From Vitrella brassicaformis (taxonomy: Eukaryota > Sar > Vitrellaceae), in assembly GCA_001179505.1 (NCBI GenBank), contig CDMY01000234.1, positions 41,261 to 105,260 of the forward strand: a stretch of 64,000 nucleotides of DNA, in the 5' to 3' direction. A program made the position numbers and the translations under genes. Shown piece after piece: positions 1 to 12,501 of the stretch. Below the pieces are notes generated by a model, which was given only the letters and a program-made list of their open reading frames with translations, did no database searches and was not told where the DNA came from. The first letter of the stretch is position 1; each line of letters starts with the position of its first letter.

Positions 1-2310
1 CCTGGCCTTCGCCAATCCCCTCGGACAATCGTGTCTGTAGGACAGCCGTGTGCTGCTCCTGATGGTGCTGCGGCAAAGAGGAGGACACAAGGTCAACAAG
101 GGAACTCATGCCATACGCAGGGGGCGCCGCCTGACACAGGCACCGCACACAAAGAATGAGGGTCCATGGGCTGCACCCCTTGTGTCGCTTTCTTTGTCTG
201 TCTGTCTGTCTATCTGTCTCACTCACTGTATCTTTGACGGTGGCGGGGTTGAGTTTGTGGCCGAGGATGAACTGCTTGCCCATCCACTTCTGGTGCCACT
301 CGATCATCGCGTCCACGGCAGGCGTCGACACACCCAGCATCTCCGCTATGCCCTTCAACACACACAGACCTGCGCAGCGCAGCGCACCGCACGGCGATCC
401 ATCCAGCCAGCCAGCCATGTGGTGTGTGGCATGCACGATGCGTGTGTGGTCGTACCTACCGTAGGGAATGTCCTCCCAGAAGAGACGCGAGTCGACGTCA
501 GGGAGGTACCCCAACACCTTGCCGGCACCATCTGCAAACCCAACAAACGGCAGGCACCACACGCCAGCCATCCCATCCTTGTGTGTCATGGTCATGGTAT
601 GTGTTGTATTATATAATAGCTTGGATGATCGTCTCGTTCCTTTAAAGGTCTCACCCACCCCACCTTGCTCACCGTGGAGGCATTTGGTGGGCGTGACGCA
701 TCCTTGGTAGCCTCGATTGGACACGAAGATCATCTTCAGGCTGGATCGATCGGACACGTCAGATCCTGATCCGCACACACCAAACCAAGCAGTGCAGTCC
801 CAGAACACTTACATCAACTCGTCCACGCCACGCACTTGTTTGCTGACCATACCATATTGCCTGATGACGCGCTCCCCCAGCGGCAGCACAAGGGAGAGGT
901 CGAGTGCGGGGAAGTGACCCAACAGCCGATGCTTCACCGCCTGAAGCTCCTGTAAGTCAACAGGGGGGGAAAAAAGAACTAGTGAGGGCATCCGTCTGTT
1001 CCGTGTGTGTGTGTGTGGCTGGGTGGGGTGCTCACTTGGTCGAGTCTGTCAAGCCACATGGCCGACAGGTCGTCCATGTCGCTGTAAAGCCCCCAGGGTA
1101 TCTCATCACGGCCGTACACGCGACGGCCGTCCCACTCATTGAAGATGCCGTAGTACCTAGAAGACCACACAGAAACACACACACACACACACAGACCAGG
1201 AGAGAGAGAGCGGGGTCACTCTTGCCGTGTGGGGGCATGCCGGTGGGTGGGGGGGTTGCTACCGTGCCGGGTGGATGATTTGGTTGGACGGTGTGAGCGT
1301 CAATGTCAAGAAGTTGGGCACCGTTCCTGAACACACACAAAGAGGCCTCCCCCACTTAAATGAACGTGTGTGTGGTGCCAGCCCACCCGTGGGAATGTCG
1401 AACAGCAGTGACATCAGGCAGGCCACCGTCCGGCTCTTCTCCACAGGACACGACGCTACCCACAGGTTCTTCTTCGGACCCAAAATGCGCGCCTCGCGAC
1501 CATACACCGTTTTCTTGCATATCTGTCATCAAACACGGATATGGCGTGGTGATCGTCCCCATTTGCCTTCTTCCCCTAGCCCACCGACCGACCCACCGAC
1601 CCAAGGAATGTTCTGCAGTCCAAACAGCGCCTCCACTCTGGTGAGGTCGCCGATGGCCGCCCGAGCGGCCCAGTCGAAGCCGCCCTGCGCATACAGCGCC
1701 CCAAGGAGAGTCCTCCTGGTGCGGCTGATGTGGGGTGCGATCTTGTGCAGGATGGGGGGATGGGTGTGCGCGGGTGCAGCCACGATGACCAGATCAGAGT
1801 CGGGAATGACAGCGCTTGGGTCGTCTGTCACCCTGACGAACGAACGAACGGATTGGCACAGATGTGCTGCAGGTCATCACATCTGTGGTTACGTGTGCAG
1901 TGTGCCGTTGATGGTTCCTTTGCTCTCCTGCAGATGAAGACAATAAATACCAACACAGAAAGCCCAGCCCCATGTAGCAATGAGCATCGGGTGACTTGTT
2001 GACTTGTTGTGGATGGATGGGAAGCTAGCTGACTGACCCAGCTGGACCCCTTGGTGACGATCTTGATAGAGCGGCTCCACTCATCCGGTCGCCGAGTCAA
2101 CACATTCACCTTCAACGCTGATGGACGCACACCACCAACAACACAGACAGCGATGCCATCCATCATCCTCTGTTGTCGTGATTCCTTACCTGGTTTGGAA
2201 GCCAGGTACCCCGCCGCCACGTGCGCCCCGTTGCCCCCGCCGCACACAGTGACGGTCAGCGAGGCGGGCAGCACATCCATACTGTCCATATCATGATGTC
2301 GATGACTCAT
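1..2310 (-). CDS. NAD/NADP octopine/nopaline dehydrogenase family protein (3' end beyond window)
   Basis: Opine dehydrogenases reductively condense an amino acid with a keto acid using NAD(P)H. The first exon (ATG at 2308-2310) carries a Rossmann motif, TVTVCGGGNGAHVAAGYLA. A short exon, ESKGTINGTLHT, follows at about 1930-1895. The next has SDLVIVAAPAHTHPPILHKIAPHI (given here only as a guide to about 1830-1600), the typical second half of the NAD domain. Downstream exons (about 1500-220) hold the helical catalytic domain, including YYGIFNEWDGR, DIPYGLCVLKGIAEMLGV and HKLNPATVK. The last visible exon starts near 138 with AAPPAYGMSSLVDLV and runs off the window. About 400 residues are visible in roughly eleven exons, close to full family length. 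Substrate cannot be told from sequence. An alternative start at 2289 would drop seven residues. Confidence 0.8.
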
Positions 2311-2887
2311 GTTCCCGGCGGCGTGCAGAACAGGCAGGTAGAGTAGATGATCATCAACCAGTCAATCAGTCAATCAGTCAAACAATCAGACTGCAGTAGG
2401 CATGACAGTGAGTGTCATGAGGGCCAGCGTGACGTCTGCGGCACGAAGATCTTCACGTCAATACATCGGGCATGGACCTGCAACACAACACAGCCACCCG
2501 AGCAGCAAAGCAAAAGAAGAGAGAGAAGGGAGATAACCTGTGCACTGCACTCATCGTTGCTCATTGAAGCTCTCTCATCTGCTTTGCTTGCCATGTCCAG
2601 ATTTGGTCTGCAGGTGGAGAGCGCCGTACACCATCCTGACGGAGGCCACGAAGCAAGCAACTTGAAAGATCTGACAGGAAACCGACTTCTGCCTGCTACT
2701 GCAAAGCAGCTGCGCCCCTTTGAAAGCGGAGAAGCGGCTCGCTGCGGGCTTTGCGAGCTTAGTAAGGGACGGACGGAAATCTTACCCTTAACCACCACCA
2801 CCCGAAGTGCGGGATAGCAGCTGGCAGCCTGTGTGACCAGGATCTTCGGTTGGGTTCAGCCAGTCGTCATCATCATCTTGGTTCCTC
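2311..2887. other. Intergenic region between divergent genes
   Basis: This stretch separates the start of the opine dehydrogenase gene (-) from the first BTB-like/TLDc gene (+). It contains a short direct repeat of tcaatcag/tcaaacaatcag near 2360-2390. Open frames exist on both strands (for example the minus frame ending near 2415), but none has a recognisable motif or a matching splice partner. I take it to be promoter and UTR sequence for both neighbours. Confidence 0.4.
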
Positions 2888-4818
2888 GTGATGCTTGAGT
2901 TGATTGGCGGATGTGAGACCATCGACGGCGACTTGGATGCGTCGATTCAGCGACTCATGAGCGCCAAATCGGTGTTAACGGATGGGACCTCGCGGCTCGT
3001 TGCTGAGAGAGGCGGCGTGTCGCATCCCCTGGAGACCACCGGAGAGATGCTCGTCAACGCAGATGTGCAGGGCTGGGCAGGGGAGGGAGGGAGGGAAGAG
3101 GAGAATGAGAGTCGTGATGTGACTGTCTGTGTTGGTCTGTCGTGTGTGTATCGTCTGGCTGATCAGGCGGCGTGGTGTTCCCGGTGTCCCGCCGTGCGCT
3201 CCTCCTTCCCTTGATGCGCAAGCGGTACATCTCGGTCCTGCTGATGCACTTCTCTGACGGCCTCCCGCGAGATCCTGATGGCCATGTCTATCTGGAGGCC
3301 TCACCGGCATACTTTGAGGCCTTTCTGGACGAGCTGACACTCCACGAGACCCACCGCACCGGCACTGTCGACCTGCCGCCCTCCAAGGTGGCTGACCCGA
3401 CTTACAGCGAGTACCACTCCCTGTTCATGCGAGAGCTGCAGTCCTTCTCAGCTCCGACACACATCCGCCGCGGTGCCGCCACGACCAAGGCGGTCGATGG
3501 CGCATGTGACGAGAAGGCCATCGCGGATGTCATCCAGACGTCGCTGAGCGATCTGGAGAAGGTCATGAAGAGGCTGACGTGCCGCAGGGAGGAAGTGGTC
3601 AAATTCCTCTCGGCAATGGAGCCGTTTATGAAGGGCCAGGATGACGCCAGAGGTGACAGCGCGGTGCTGAGCTTGGAGGTGCTGGGTCGGAAGGTGAGCT
3701 GCATGAAGCGGACGCTGCAGCGACTTGGCAATGACCATCCCCTGCTAACGCGATTCTCAAAGTGAGTGAGCACATTCACAAACGACAGACGGAGAGCGAC
3801 AACGCAGGTCACATCTGTGTATGTGTGTGGTTGCGCAGCACTCCGCCCTGCTGGGGTGACCGTCGAGTGCGTCAGACCCCCACCAAGCACTTCGTCAACA
3901 CAGTCGACTTCGCCCGGCGCCGGATGACGATGCCCAAGGGGCAGCTCATCCGGCCCCCGCTGATGGACGAGGCCGAGCGTGAGCTGTTTCGAGAGGACTT
4001 GACAATGTATGGTCTGACTTACTCGCCCATCCTGGACCTGCCGGCCGGCCACGAGTGGGTCATCAAGTCGGCAGAGGAGTGGGTGAGCCTGCTGGACATG
4101 ATCAAGAAGCCCACGTGCAGACCATCGCTGCTCTTCAAGTAAGCCGGCCACTCACGAATGGCTGTGCGTCCCGTCCGTGCATGTGGATGCACGTGTGTGT
4201 ATATGTGTGTGGATCAGGTCTAGCCGTGATGGGAGTGCCTATGCCACGATGCTCCAGTGTGTGGCGGGCAAGAGCGGTCTGCTCTTCGCCCTCCGAGATG
4301 GTGACACGCACCGATGCGGCTGCTTCCTCGGTGGCGAGATCACACCGCCGGCCGACCCCAAACAGACCACCCGCTACAGGGTGCCCTTCTTCTTCTACTC
4401 GCTGTCGGGCGCGTACGAGACGGTGACCAAGATCGAGCTGCCAGAGGAGAAGCAGAACGTGGAGGTGGCCGGCACACAGGGGGCGGTCAAGGACACCAAG
4501 GACGAGCCACGTGGGAATGTGGCCTTCGCCAGCGGCTGCCTGTGGCTTGGATTCGACACGCCTGGTCCTGCGGCCGACCTCAGCAGCTGCCACCTGTGGA
4601 TCAAGAGGGATCAGTTGCCGGAAGGGTACACCGGGGTGTACACTCAGCACGGCGACGGCTCATTGGCGCAGACCATGAACTTCACGTGTGATGAGATGGA
4701 GATCTATCATATGGAGCCCACCACATATGGGTGGCGGCCAGGGAAGCCAAGGAGCTTCATGGATTGGTTGTTCGGCGGAATGTGCAGACATACACAGAAC
4801 AGAGATATCGACAGATAG
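2888..4818 (+). CDS. BTB/KCTD-like and TLDc domain protein, copy 1
   Basis: The family context is protein-protein interaction (BTB-like) joined to a TLDc fold often linked to oxidative-stress proteins; the role here is unknown. Exons are about 2888-3066 (3' boundary unresolved), 3167-3761, 3839-4138 and 4218-4818. The last three join in phase. The N-terminal exon has a helical segment (DASIQRLMSAKSVL). Exon 2 carries the BTB/T1-like core, GVVFPVSRRALLLPLM then YISVLLMHFSDGLPRDPDG and SEYHSLFMRELQ, followed by a helical linker. Exon 3 has VDFARRRMTMPKGQLIRPP and TMYGLTYSP. Exon 4 has the TLDc signature MLQCVAGKSGLLFALRDGDTH, FFFYSLSGAYE, LWLGFDTPG and EIYHME. It aligns along its length with the pair at 10380-12385 and 12502-14548. 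It lacks the KKRK nuclear-localisation-like start of those two and ends in its own tail rather than their short AGSG exon. Confidence 0.75.
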
Positions 4819-5194
4819 AGGGTATAGCGCAGCGAGGTGGAGCAAGTAGGTGTGATTTTGGCTGTCTCAGCTCTTGGTTGGTCGGGTGGCTTCTGCTACA
4901 TGTGGCCATGGAATGAGTAGCACAGCTGAGGTGGCATGCGTCTTTGGTATACAGCACCCGTGTCTGGGTCTGCAAAAGTGAGCATTGATTGTGTTGTCTA
5001 TCTATCTGGAATGAATGAGAACGAGCGAGTTCTAGACGAGGTGAGGGTTGCCCGGCTAGCTAAGCGTGACTTTTGTCTGTTGGATTTGCCGTCATCTATT
5101 CTACCCATCCACCACACGAACAGAGACACCGATAAAACCTTGCTGCATTTCACGAACCATACCATCGACAACGGCAGCGAGCCAGCGAGCCGTC
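4819..5194. other. Short convergent intergenic spacer
   Basis: The two flanking genes converge here, so this should hold both 3' UTRs and poly(A) sites. I see no open frame with coding character and no conserved motif. Confidence 0.4.
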
Positions 5195-8113
5195 CTAGTC
5201 TGCCTTGCTCGTCGCCTCAGCAGTGCTGGTCCGCGTGGCTGCATCAGGCACCCCATTCGTCGCACCCCGCCCCCGCTCACACCGCATCACCCGCCGCACC
5301 CACAATCGCAGCGCTGCAATTTTGGACATCTTTCCGGATAACGCACTCCTGTCGCCTTCATCCCTGTCCTTGGTCTCATCGTCGGCTGACCGCGGCCTGT
5401 CAGTCAGCGGAGAGAGAGAGAGAGAGAGAGTTGGTTAGTTTGGACACGCACGTGTGTGTCTATGCGTGTGTGGGTGTGGGTGTGCGCAGCTGACTTGATG
5501 GCGGTCATTCTGAATACGGCGCCAAAGAAAAGTGTCAGCACGGTGGATGACAGGGCGATCACATTGAACGGCATACCTGCAGTGCACCACAACACAACAC
5601 AACACACGTCGATGTGTGTGTGTGTGTCTGGATTGTCTTACTGAAGTCCGGCAGCGGCACCATGATGACCATTCCCTCGGTGAAGTGGCCCAGCCACCGG
5701 TCGTCGGCCGACGAAGGCGGCCCACTCCTGTTGGCTGCCGGCATGTCCAGGTCATACAGATCGACCGATGCAGGCGGCCACGTGAAGTGACTCAACGGCT
5801 GCACACACAACACACATGGCATGGCATGGCGGCTGATGGGTTCGGGTGAGGGTCCACGAGTGTGATGTGTGGGTGCGGTGGTACCTTCTGCATGAAGAGT
5901 GCGCTTCCGACGTCCTGTCCCTTGTCGGGCGAGAAGCCGAATTGCCCGATGTGAAGAAAGCGCTTGCCCAGCTCAAAGCTGCACACACACGCACACACAA
6001 ATGACCAGGAAGCCGTGACGGATGAGAGCGGAGGCTTTTATGGACATGCACCTGATGGTGAGAATGCTGCTGGCGGGCAGCGTCGTATTGAACGAGAAAA
6101 CGGATGGCGCGCTCCTGCCGTCGGTGAAGCGCCAGTCTATCCCCAGTGTGCTGAAGCTCTTGTCGGCCCCATGAGACACACTCACCATCTTCTACACACA
6201 CACACACACACACACACATTCACAGACACACACAGGGCCGTCCTCCCTCCCACAGCCACCTCACCTGTCCACGTTTGTCGAAGATGTCCAGCTGCGATGT
6301 GAGTGTGTGGACGAGTGGGTTGAGGTAGAAGGGCAAAGTGTCCTGGTACACCACATGCTTGATCGTCGACGGCGCGGAGTTGTGCAGGTGCACAACCATC
6401 GACCCTACACACGCACACACGCACACACGCACACACACGAATGACACTCTCATGTCGGCTGGCTGGCTGGCTGCATGCCGACTATGTGACCTTGGAGCCT
6501 CTCAGGTCTCTTGGTCAGCAGGCTCCCTATCTGCTGCCGATCCACCCAGGCATCCCGCCTCTCGTTCCCCAACCGAACTATGGGCGCCGATTGCAGAAGT
6601 GCCGCCGGCAAGCGAAACTCCTCTGCTCGCCATGTGCCCAAATGCGTCGCATCTGACAGCCTGACACCATTAATGGTGGACAGGAATGTGAATGTGTGTG
6701 TAGCTAATGTGTGTGTATCTCTTTCTCTTTTGCGGCGTCACCTTGAGTGCGTATAAGTCGCCGGCAGGTCTGTGCCGAGGAGGCTGTGGTCAGGGGGCAG
6801 CCGCATGTGCACCCAGGAGCCGAGTGCAGGGGGGCAGGCCTCCATGCGACGCGGCCCACCCGGCCGCAGCAAGGACTCGACCGACATCCTGCCTGCCACA
6901 CCACACCACACCACACACGCCCCGCCATCTCATCAGCAACACAACATCATCGCCTAGTCGTTCTTTCTCCCTCCCTCCCTCCCTCCCTCCCTCACCCTCT
7001 TTCTTTACCTGATGTCTGCCGGCCTTGTGCGAGCTGTTCGTACCCCAGGACGGCTGTGAGGGTCAAGGCCAGCTCGACGTGATGTGGCGAGGTGGGGTTG
7101 GGGGAGGGCACCTCGGCCGCATGAATGGCCAAAGACTTGAACGGCGACTCGGCCAACAGCAAGGGGTCGAGGAGCGACGCTAAACCGCTCTGCAGCACAC
7201 CACACCACCCCACACCACACCACCATAGCAGACAGATGCCGCCGGCCGGTCTCTCTGTGTGTGTCATTCAATTGTGTCACCCACCTGTCCTCTGCACGGG
7301 AGCAGTTTGAGCCATGGTGTGAGGTTCTCGGTGCACAGCGGCTCTATCGGCATCGAAGCGTACCGCACCTCGTGAGTGTCACTGCCGCTGCTGCCGGGCA
7401 TCTGAGTGCGAGTGTGTGCCCCCATCACCGCTGCACTCGGTAGCGGCCATCCGTGTGGCAGGGGGGTCGTGTGCCTGCTGACGTCCTCTACCGCCCCGAA
7501 TGTCGCACAGAGAAGCCCTCCCAAAGCGTGAACCAGATGACGCCAACCCCTGCACACACACACACATCCCCGCACACACATGGGTACCGGACAGCACAGC
7601 TCATTCAGGTGCTGCAGCACCCATTCCTTGACCTGTGCAAGTGTGCCTTCTCCATGTTGGCGACGAGCAGGCCGCCGGGCGGCGTCACCTCCACCGGCGG
7701 GTCGCCCCACTGGTGGTGCTTCCATCGGCCCTGGGTGAGCGAGGCCGTGAACCCTGCCGTCGGGATGTGCGTGAAGATCCGGCCGATGCTCTTGGGAAAG
7801 ATGTCATATAAACCATCTGCAGATCAGAAGCAGAGAGAAATGCAGCCATTCAGGGGAGATGGTCTGTTCGCATGGTGTGTGTGTGTGTGTTCTTGCCCTT
7901 TTGGATGGATCCCGTGAGGCGAAAGTCGAAGTGCGCGAGCAGCTTGCTGTCGCTGAGGAACTGCACAAGCACGTGCTCCGAGAACAGATCCCCCGATGCC
8001 GCAGCTGCAGCAGCCGCCCCTACTACCAAATCCACCAATGCCCAGGCCACCAGAATCATCACGCCTCTCAGCAGTACTTCAACAACGCCCGTCAATGCCT
8101 TCCGCGCCCTCAT
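5195..8113 (-). CDS. PIGT: GPI transamidase component PIG-T/Gpi16
   Basis: PIG-T is a structural subunit of the ER-membrane complex that attaches GPI anchors to proteins. I chose the ATG at 8111-8113 because it leads into a hydrophobic signal segment (GVMILVAWALVDLVVGAAAAA). Family motifs follow in order: LLAHFDFR, LYDIFPKSIG, SLTQGRWKHHQWG, GWRHLVHALGGLLCATF, CTENLTPWLKLLPC, SGLASLLDPLLL and TAVLGYEQL. Near the C-terminus is one membrane span, GMPFNVIALSSTVLTLFFGA, with a short basic cytosolic tail ending at 5195. About twelve exons: 8113-7897, 7816-7633, 7549-7285, 7189-7009, then approximately 6895-6753, 6655-6496, 6403-6267, 6189-6050, 5978-5883, 5804-5643, 5577-5494 and 5420-5195. The first intron seems to use a GC donor at 7896-7895. 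No catalytic residues are expected, because catalysis belongs to the PIG-K subunit. Confidence 0.85.
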
Positions 8114-8357
8114 CTCGGCAGATGCCGCTGACCAACTTGCTTCTACTTCATCAGTGTCTGTCACAGAATGCACGAAAAGCCGTCAGATCTGCGCAGTGGT
8201 GCGAGCTTCTGAGGGCGAATGGGGACTTCAGAAATGACAAGCTGTGGGGGGCTTCTGTGAGGCTGAAGAGACTGCCCTTCGTCGAAAACAAGCCTCTCTC
8301 CATCCGTTCGATCGACATCTTTGACGGAGCTGCTGAGCGAGGTGGGCAGCGTGGAGG

Positions 8358-9412
8358 ATGAGCAGCATAGAGCGGTGGGAGTCGCCCGACACCAAACATG
8401 CCGACATAGAAGAGGTCGGCGCATCGGACAGCAGAGAGTCAAGCAAACACATGAGTGTGTCTGGCAATGTGTGTGTTGGCTGCAGATCTTATACTCGCAG
8501 GATGTGTTGAAGAAGCGCATAGCGGAGCTGGGCCGCGAGTTATCAGAGGCCTATGAGGGGCAGCTGCCCCTCTTCGCGGGCGTCCTCACCGGCGCATTTG
8601 TGTTCTTCGGGTCAGCTCAGACCAGACAGAACATCGATGGACCACCCGCCACACGTGGGTCTGTGTGTCTGTGTGTTGTGTGTCGTGCCGTCAGGGATTT
8701 AGTGCGTGCGATAACGATTCCCATCGAGGTCGATTTTGTGGCGGCCCACTCGTACGGCCATGGGATGGAGTCGTCGGGCAAACTCGACATCAAAAAGGAC
8801 TTCAGGATCGACCCGAGTCAGCTCACACAATCAACGTGTGCCTGTGTAAGTTGGCTCGTGTGTGTGTGTGTGTGTGTGTGTGTGGTTCAGAGGGCCGTGA
8901 GGTGGTGTTGGTCGAGGACATCGTTGACACCGGTTTGACGCTCAACGTGCTCTCGAAGCACATCATGGACAGGGGGGCCAAATCTGTCAGCATATGTAAA
9001 GGCACACACACAGACACACACACACACCGAAAGAGAGAGAGAGAGAGAGAGAGAGGGAAGGAGGATACCTACTGTGTCTGTGTCTGTGTTTCTATCAGGC
9101 ACGCTGCTTGACAAGAGGGCGCGTCGAGCGGCGCCGGTGCCGAACCTCAAGTTCATCGGATTCGACTGCCCGGACCAATTTGTCGTCGGTTACGGGTGCG
9201 CCAACCCCCCCCCCCACACACACAGCCATTCACACTCGCATGTGTGCATGTTGTGCCATGCTTCCTTCAGCATCGACTGGGCGGAGCGGTATCGGTATCT
9301 GCCGTATGTGGGCTACCTGCGGCCGTCGGTGTACTCGAAGGCCATCTCGGAGCAGGAGCCGGCCCAGGACAGATTTAGGGAGGAGAAAACAGGATGCAGA
9401 AATGGCTGCTGA
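8358..9412 (+). CDS. HPRT: Hypoxanthine-guanine phosphoribosyltransferase
   Basis: The enzyme salvages hypoxanthine and guanine to IMP and GMP using PRPP, in the cytosol. Exons 8358-8468, 8486-8610, 8695-8816, 8891-8995, 9099-9195 and 9271-9412 join in phase and give 233 residues, a typical length. The PRPP-binding loop is VVLVEDIVDTGLTL (exon 4), with the catalytic Asp in the EDIVDTG core. Other family marks are [54 protein letters not shown] and the start of the fold, ILYSQDVLKKRIAELG. The first 37 residues, before ILYSQD, are an extra N-terminal segment rich in charged residues and carry no motif. Intron 4 (8996-9098) shows the CA-then-TG end arrangement described in the findings. The gene is divergent from PIG-T, with about 245 bases between the two starts. 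Confidence 0.9.
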
Positions 9413-10379
9413 GTTAGGGGCGGTGGGCAGTGGACGGTCACACATTCCGTATGCGGCCCGAGAGGGTGGGAGGTGGCTAGCCAGCTGTGGTGCGTGCGTG
9501 TTTGGGCGACAGCTTTTTCCGCCGGCCCTTATTTTTCTTTTTGGGGCACAAACAGTAGCAGCCCGTTCTGTTTGTTTGGCTGCACATGTTTCCTGCTTTC
9601 AGTCTTGCCTAACAAACTCCATGGTGATGCCTTGTGCGCAGCACTGAGGTGTGCCGCTGACACTGCGTCACCAGCAGGCTTGGAAGGCGAACTGAATGCA
9701 GCGACGTGCAGCCAGCCAAAGGGAGTGCATCGAAGATATGATAGAGGCAGACACTCTCTGTTTGATGGATGAGCATGAGGAGAGTGGTTTTCGTTTAGTC
9801 GCATGATGGCATAGCACAGCAGACACTGTCGACGGCCGGCTTTGGTAGCTACTAGCGGGTGGCCCCAAGGTAGGAGTGGTTGCGTATCTTCGTGTCCATT
9901 CATCCTGCGTGTCTTGATTTATTTGTCGTTTCGTTTGCTGACCGTCCTTTTGTGTGTGTGCGTGAGTGTGGGTTGGCGAGTGGACACGTGTCAGGCTGAG
10001 AGGAAATGCTGTGAGACACACACACGGCTTAAAATCATGACTCGACTGGCAGGGATTGTCTGGTCATCCGCCAGTCGCTGCCTGTGGAGTGAGAAATGAG
10101 GGAATGAACGCGTGACATGCTCACTGGATGGCTGTACAGGGGTTCACGCATATCATGCAGGGAGGTCATGATGTCATGCAGATTTGCCATGAGTCATGAC
10201 CACATGCACAGGCACTCGACAATACACACCCTTTTGCTACACACCCGCTCGTGCCTCATGCCGGCCCGCCGTCACCGTATCAGCTGCAGACAGGAAGCAG
10301 TGACGACATCGAGTGTGTCTGCAGAGGGCCAACGTGGCGCCTGTGTGTCTTGTATGGTGACGTGTGCCGTATGGTCGAC
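9413..10379. other. Convergent intergenic region with a segment repeated near 14.9 kb
   Basis: No coding frame with family similarity is seen. The stretch 9921-10020 (tttgctgaccgtcctt, then ggcgagtggacacgtgtcag) recurs at about 14864-14960, beyond the other end of the paralogue pair and in the same orientation. Near 10150-10190 there are several atcatg/gtcatg/tcatgc words in a row, a weak local repeat. Confidence 0.5.
9921..10020 (+). repeat. Flanking repeat, copy 1 (about 95 bp)
   Basis: This segment shares long near-identical blocks with 14864-14960, including gtttgctgaccgtcctt and gttggcgagtggacacgtgt. Both copies lie downstream of a BTB-like/TLDc gene in the head-to-head pair, but in direct rather than inverted orientation. 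Confidence 0.7.
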
Positions 10380-12385
10380 TCAGCCACTGCCCGCCTGCAC
10401 ACACACAGGCAAACATGGCGCCGCCTCAGCACATGCAGCCATGAGTGCTGTGTGCCCTCCCCGCCCTCACCTGTTTGATGTGCCATATCTCAATCTCGCT
10501 CGCTGTGAAGTCACGGTGCGCCGCCAGCGTTCCACTCCCACTCTCACTGATCTCGCCTCTGTACCCCCGCGGCAAGGACTCCCTGTTGATCCACAGCTGG
10601 CAGCTTCTGATGTCGGCTGCCTGACCAGGCCGGGCCCACCCGAGCCACAGACATGCAGCGCCGAAGGCGATGACCATGTTCGCGTTGCGGTCCGTGTTGA
10701 TGGCCTTTGCCGCCCCCCGTGTGCCGGCCACGCTCAGCCACTGCCTGTCCTCGGGTATCTCGATCTTGCGCGGCACATCATACGCGCCCGACAGCCAGTA
10801 GAAGAAGACGGGCACCTTGTACGCGTTGCTCTGTGTGGGGTTGGCTGGCGGGGTGAGTGGGCCGTCGAGGAAGCAGCCGAATCGGTGTGTGTCGCCATCT
10901 CGGAGGGCGAAGAGCAGGCCGCTCTTGCCCGCCACACACTGGAGCATCTTGGGGAACGCATACGTGTCGCGACTGCCCCTGAGGGATGGAAGGCACACAA
11001 CGCATACACACACTGGCTGTCGTCTGCTCTGTCTGTCGTACTTGTATAGCAGCGATGGCGCCGCTGCGATCTTCTTGTTCGTCATGTTCATCACTGATGT
11101 CCACTCGTCAGCCCTCTCGATGACGGTACTCTCTGACGGCACCGTGTTGAGGCCGTACATACCCAGCTCGACGCCGAACACCTCCTTCTCGTGGGGCGCG
11201 ACGACCGGCGGATGCACAAATCGCCCGTCTGGCATGACGGTCAGCCTGCGGGCGAAGTCCACGGTGAGTTGCAGGAACTCAAGGGACGTCTGATGCACAT
11301 CCTGGTCGGGCCACTGAGTCCTGAACCGCAGGAAAACGGCACACACGCAGGAAAGAGATCGAATGGTATGCGTGTCGGGGGTCTGGTCTCCTTTCGTACG
11401 GATCGAAACGCTTGACAAGTGCGTGAGTCGGTCCGAGGGGTGCGATGGTGCGGCGGAGAACCGACACCTTGTCCTCACACACAGTCAGCGTCACCACCTG
11501 GTCACTCTCACCGCTGCTATCTCCCTTGACGAAGGGTCGCATGGCCGTCAAGAAGGCCGCCATCCCCTCCTTCTGCTTCCGCAGCCAGGCGAGGGCTCGG
11601 CGGTAGCTCTTGGTGTAGTGCTCCATCTCCCGAAACGCAGCCTCGGCCGCTGACTCACTCACACCCTCCTCACCACCCTCGCCCTCCCCCGCCCCCGCCC
11701 CGCCCCCGCCGCTACCGTCAGCCATCTCTACATCCCGCTGCTCGCCTCCCCCTCCAGCTGCCGCTGCTGCTGCTGCCGAGGCGCTCGGCGCCTGTGGCTG
11801 CTCCTCGATGTCACCGCCCAGCTTTTGCATGAACAGCGAATGATACTCGGCGTAGGAGGGGTCGTCGCTCTTGGGAGGGAGGAGGGGGGTCTCGTTCAGG
11901 TGAGGGCTCTCGAGCAGCGCCAGCTGGTCGCGCAGCCATTTGAAGTAGGGCGGGTGCATCTCGAGGTACGGCAGCTTGTTGGTGTCCTTGGGCAGGGCGT
12001 CGATGAAGTGCAGCAGCAGGGTGGAGAGGTAGGTGAGCTTCATCCTGGGGTGAAGGAGCCGCTGGATGGGCATGGCAATGACAGTGCCGCCCACGTTGAG
12101 CCTCAGGTTGCCGCTTGTCTTATCCACCTTCAGCTTGCCGCCATTTCCGAGAATCATCTGGCTGATCTCACTTGCCAGCCCCTCGACCGCCGTTTCAGCC
12201 GAAGCGGCCGCCTGTTTGAGGCCGTCAATCGACGCAGCCACGTCCCTGACGAGCACATCACCCTCCTCGCGGCCGGTGATGACGCCATGCAGCCGAAATG
12301 GGGCGATTGACTCATCGGCTACTTCACTGTCGTCATTCTTTCGCTTCTTCGTGCCACCAGCTCCTGCTGCGGCGGCCGACATCAT
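10380..12385 (-). CDS. BTB/KCTD-like and TLDc domain protein, copy 2
   Basis: Exons 12385-11400, 11320-11042, 10978-10471 and 10394-10380 join in phase and give 595 residues. The start is the first of two adjacent ATGs; TKKRKNDD right after it resembles a nuclear localisation signal. A helical region (residues about 40-85) leads to the BTB/T1-like core: LNVGGTVIAMPIQRLL, LSTLLLHFIDALPKD, AEYHSLFMQKL. A low-complexity Ala/Gly/Glu stretch follows, then a helix (YTKSYRRALAWLRKQKEG). The TLDc part has LTVDFARRLTVMPDG, MLQCVAGKSGLLFALRDGDTH, VFFYWLSGAYD, LWLGWARPGQAADI and EIEIWHIKQ. The last exon codes only AGSG and stop, as in copy 3. TLDc domains are found in oxidation-resistance proteins and in some V-ATPase-binding proteins; what this one binds is unknown. 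It shares a 116-base promoter region with copy 3. Confidence 0.78.
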
Positions 12386-12501
12386 GGGAAATCGTTTGCC
12401 CTGCCGGGAAAGAGCTTGCCCTATCCCAGTGACGTGAAACACATCTTGAGCCCCAAGATGGATCGTGGCGCTGTGTCGTTCGTTCGTTTGTTTAGTTGAC
12501 G
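12386..12501. promoter_or_regulatory. Putative bidirectional promoter between head-to-head paralogues
   Basis: Only 116 bases separate the two divergent start codons. The region contains tgacgtga at about 12430 (a CRE-like half site) and a T-rich stretch just before the plus-strand ATG. No TATA box is evident. Its size means that both 5' UTRs and any shared promoter elements must fit here. Confidence 0.5.
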
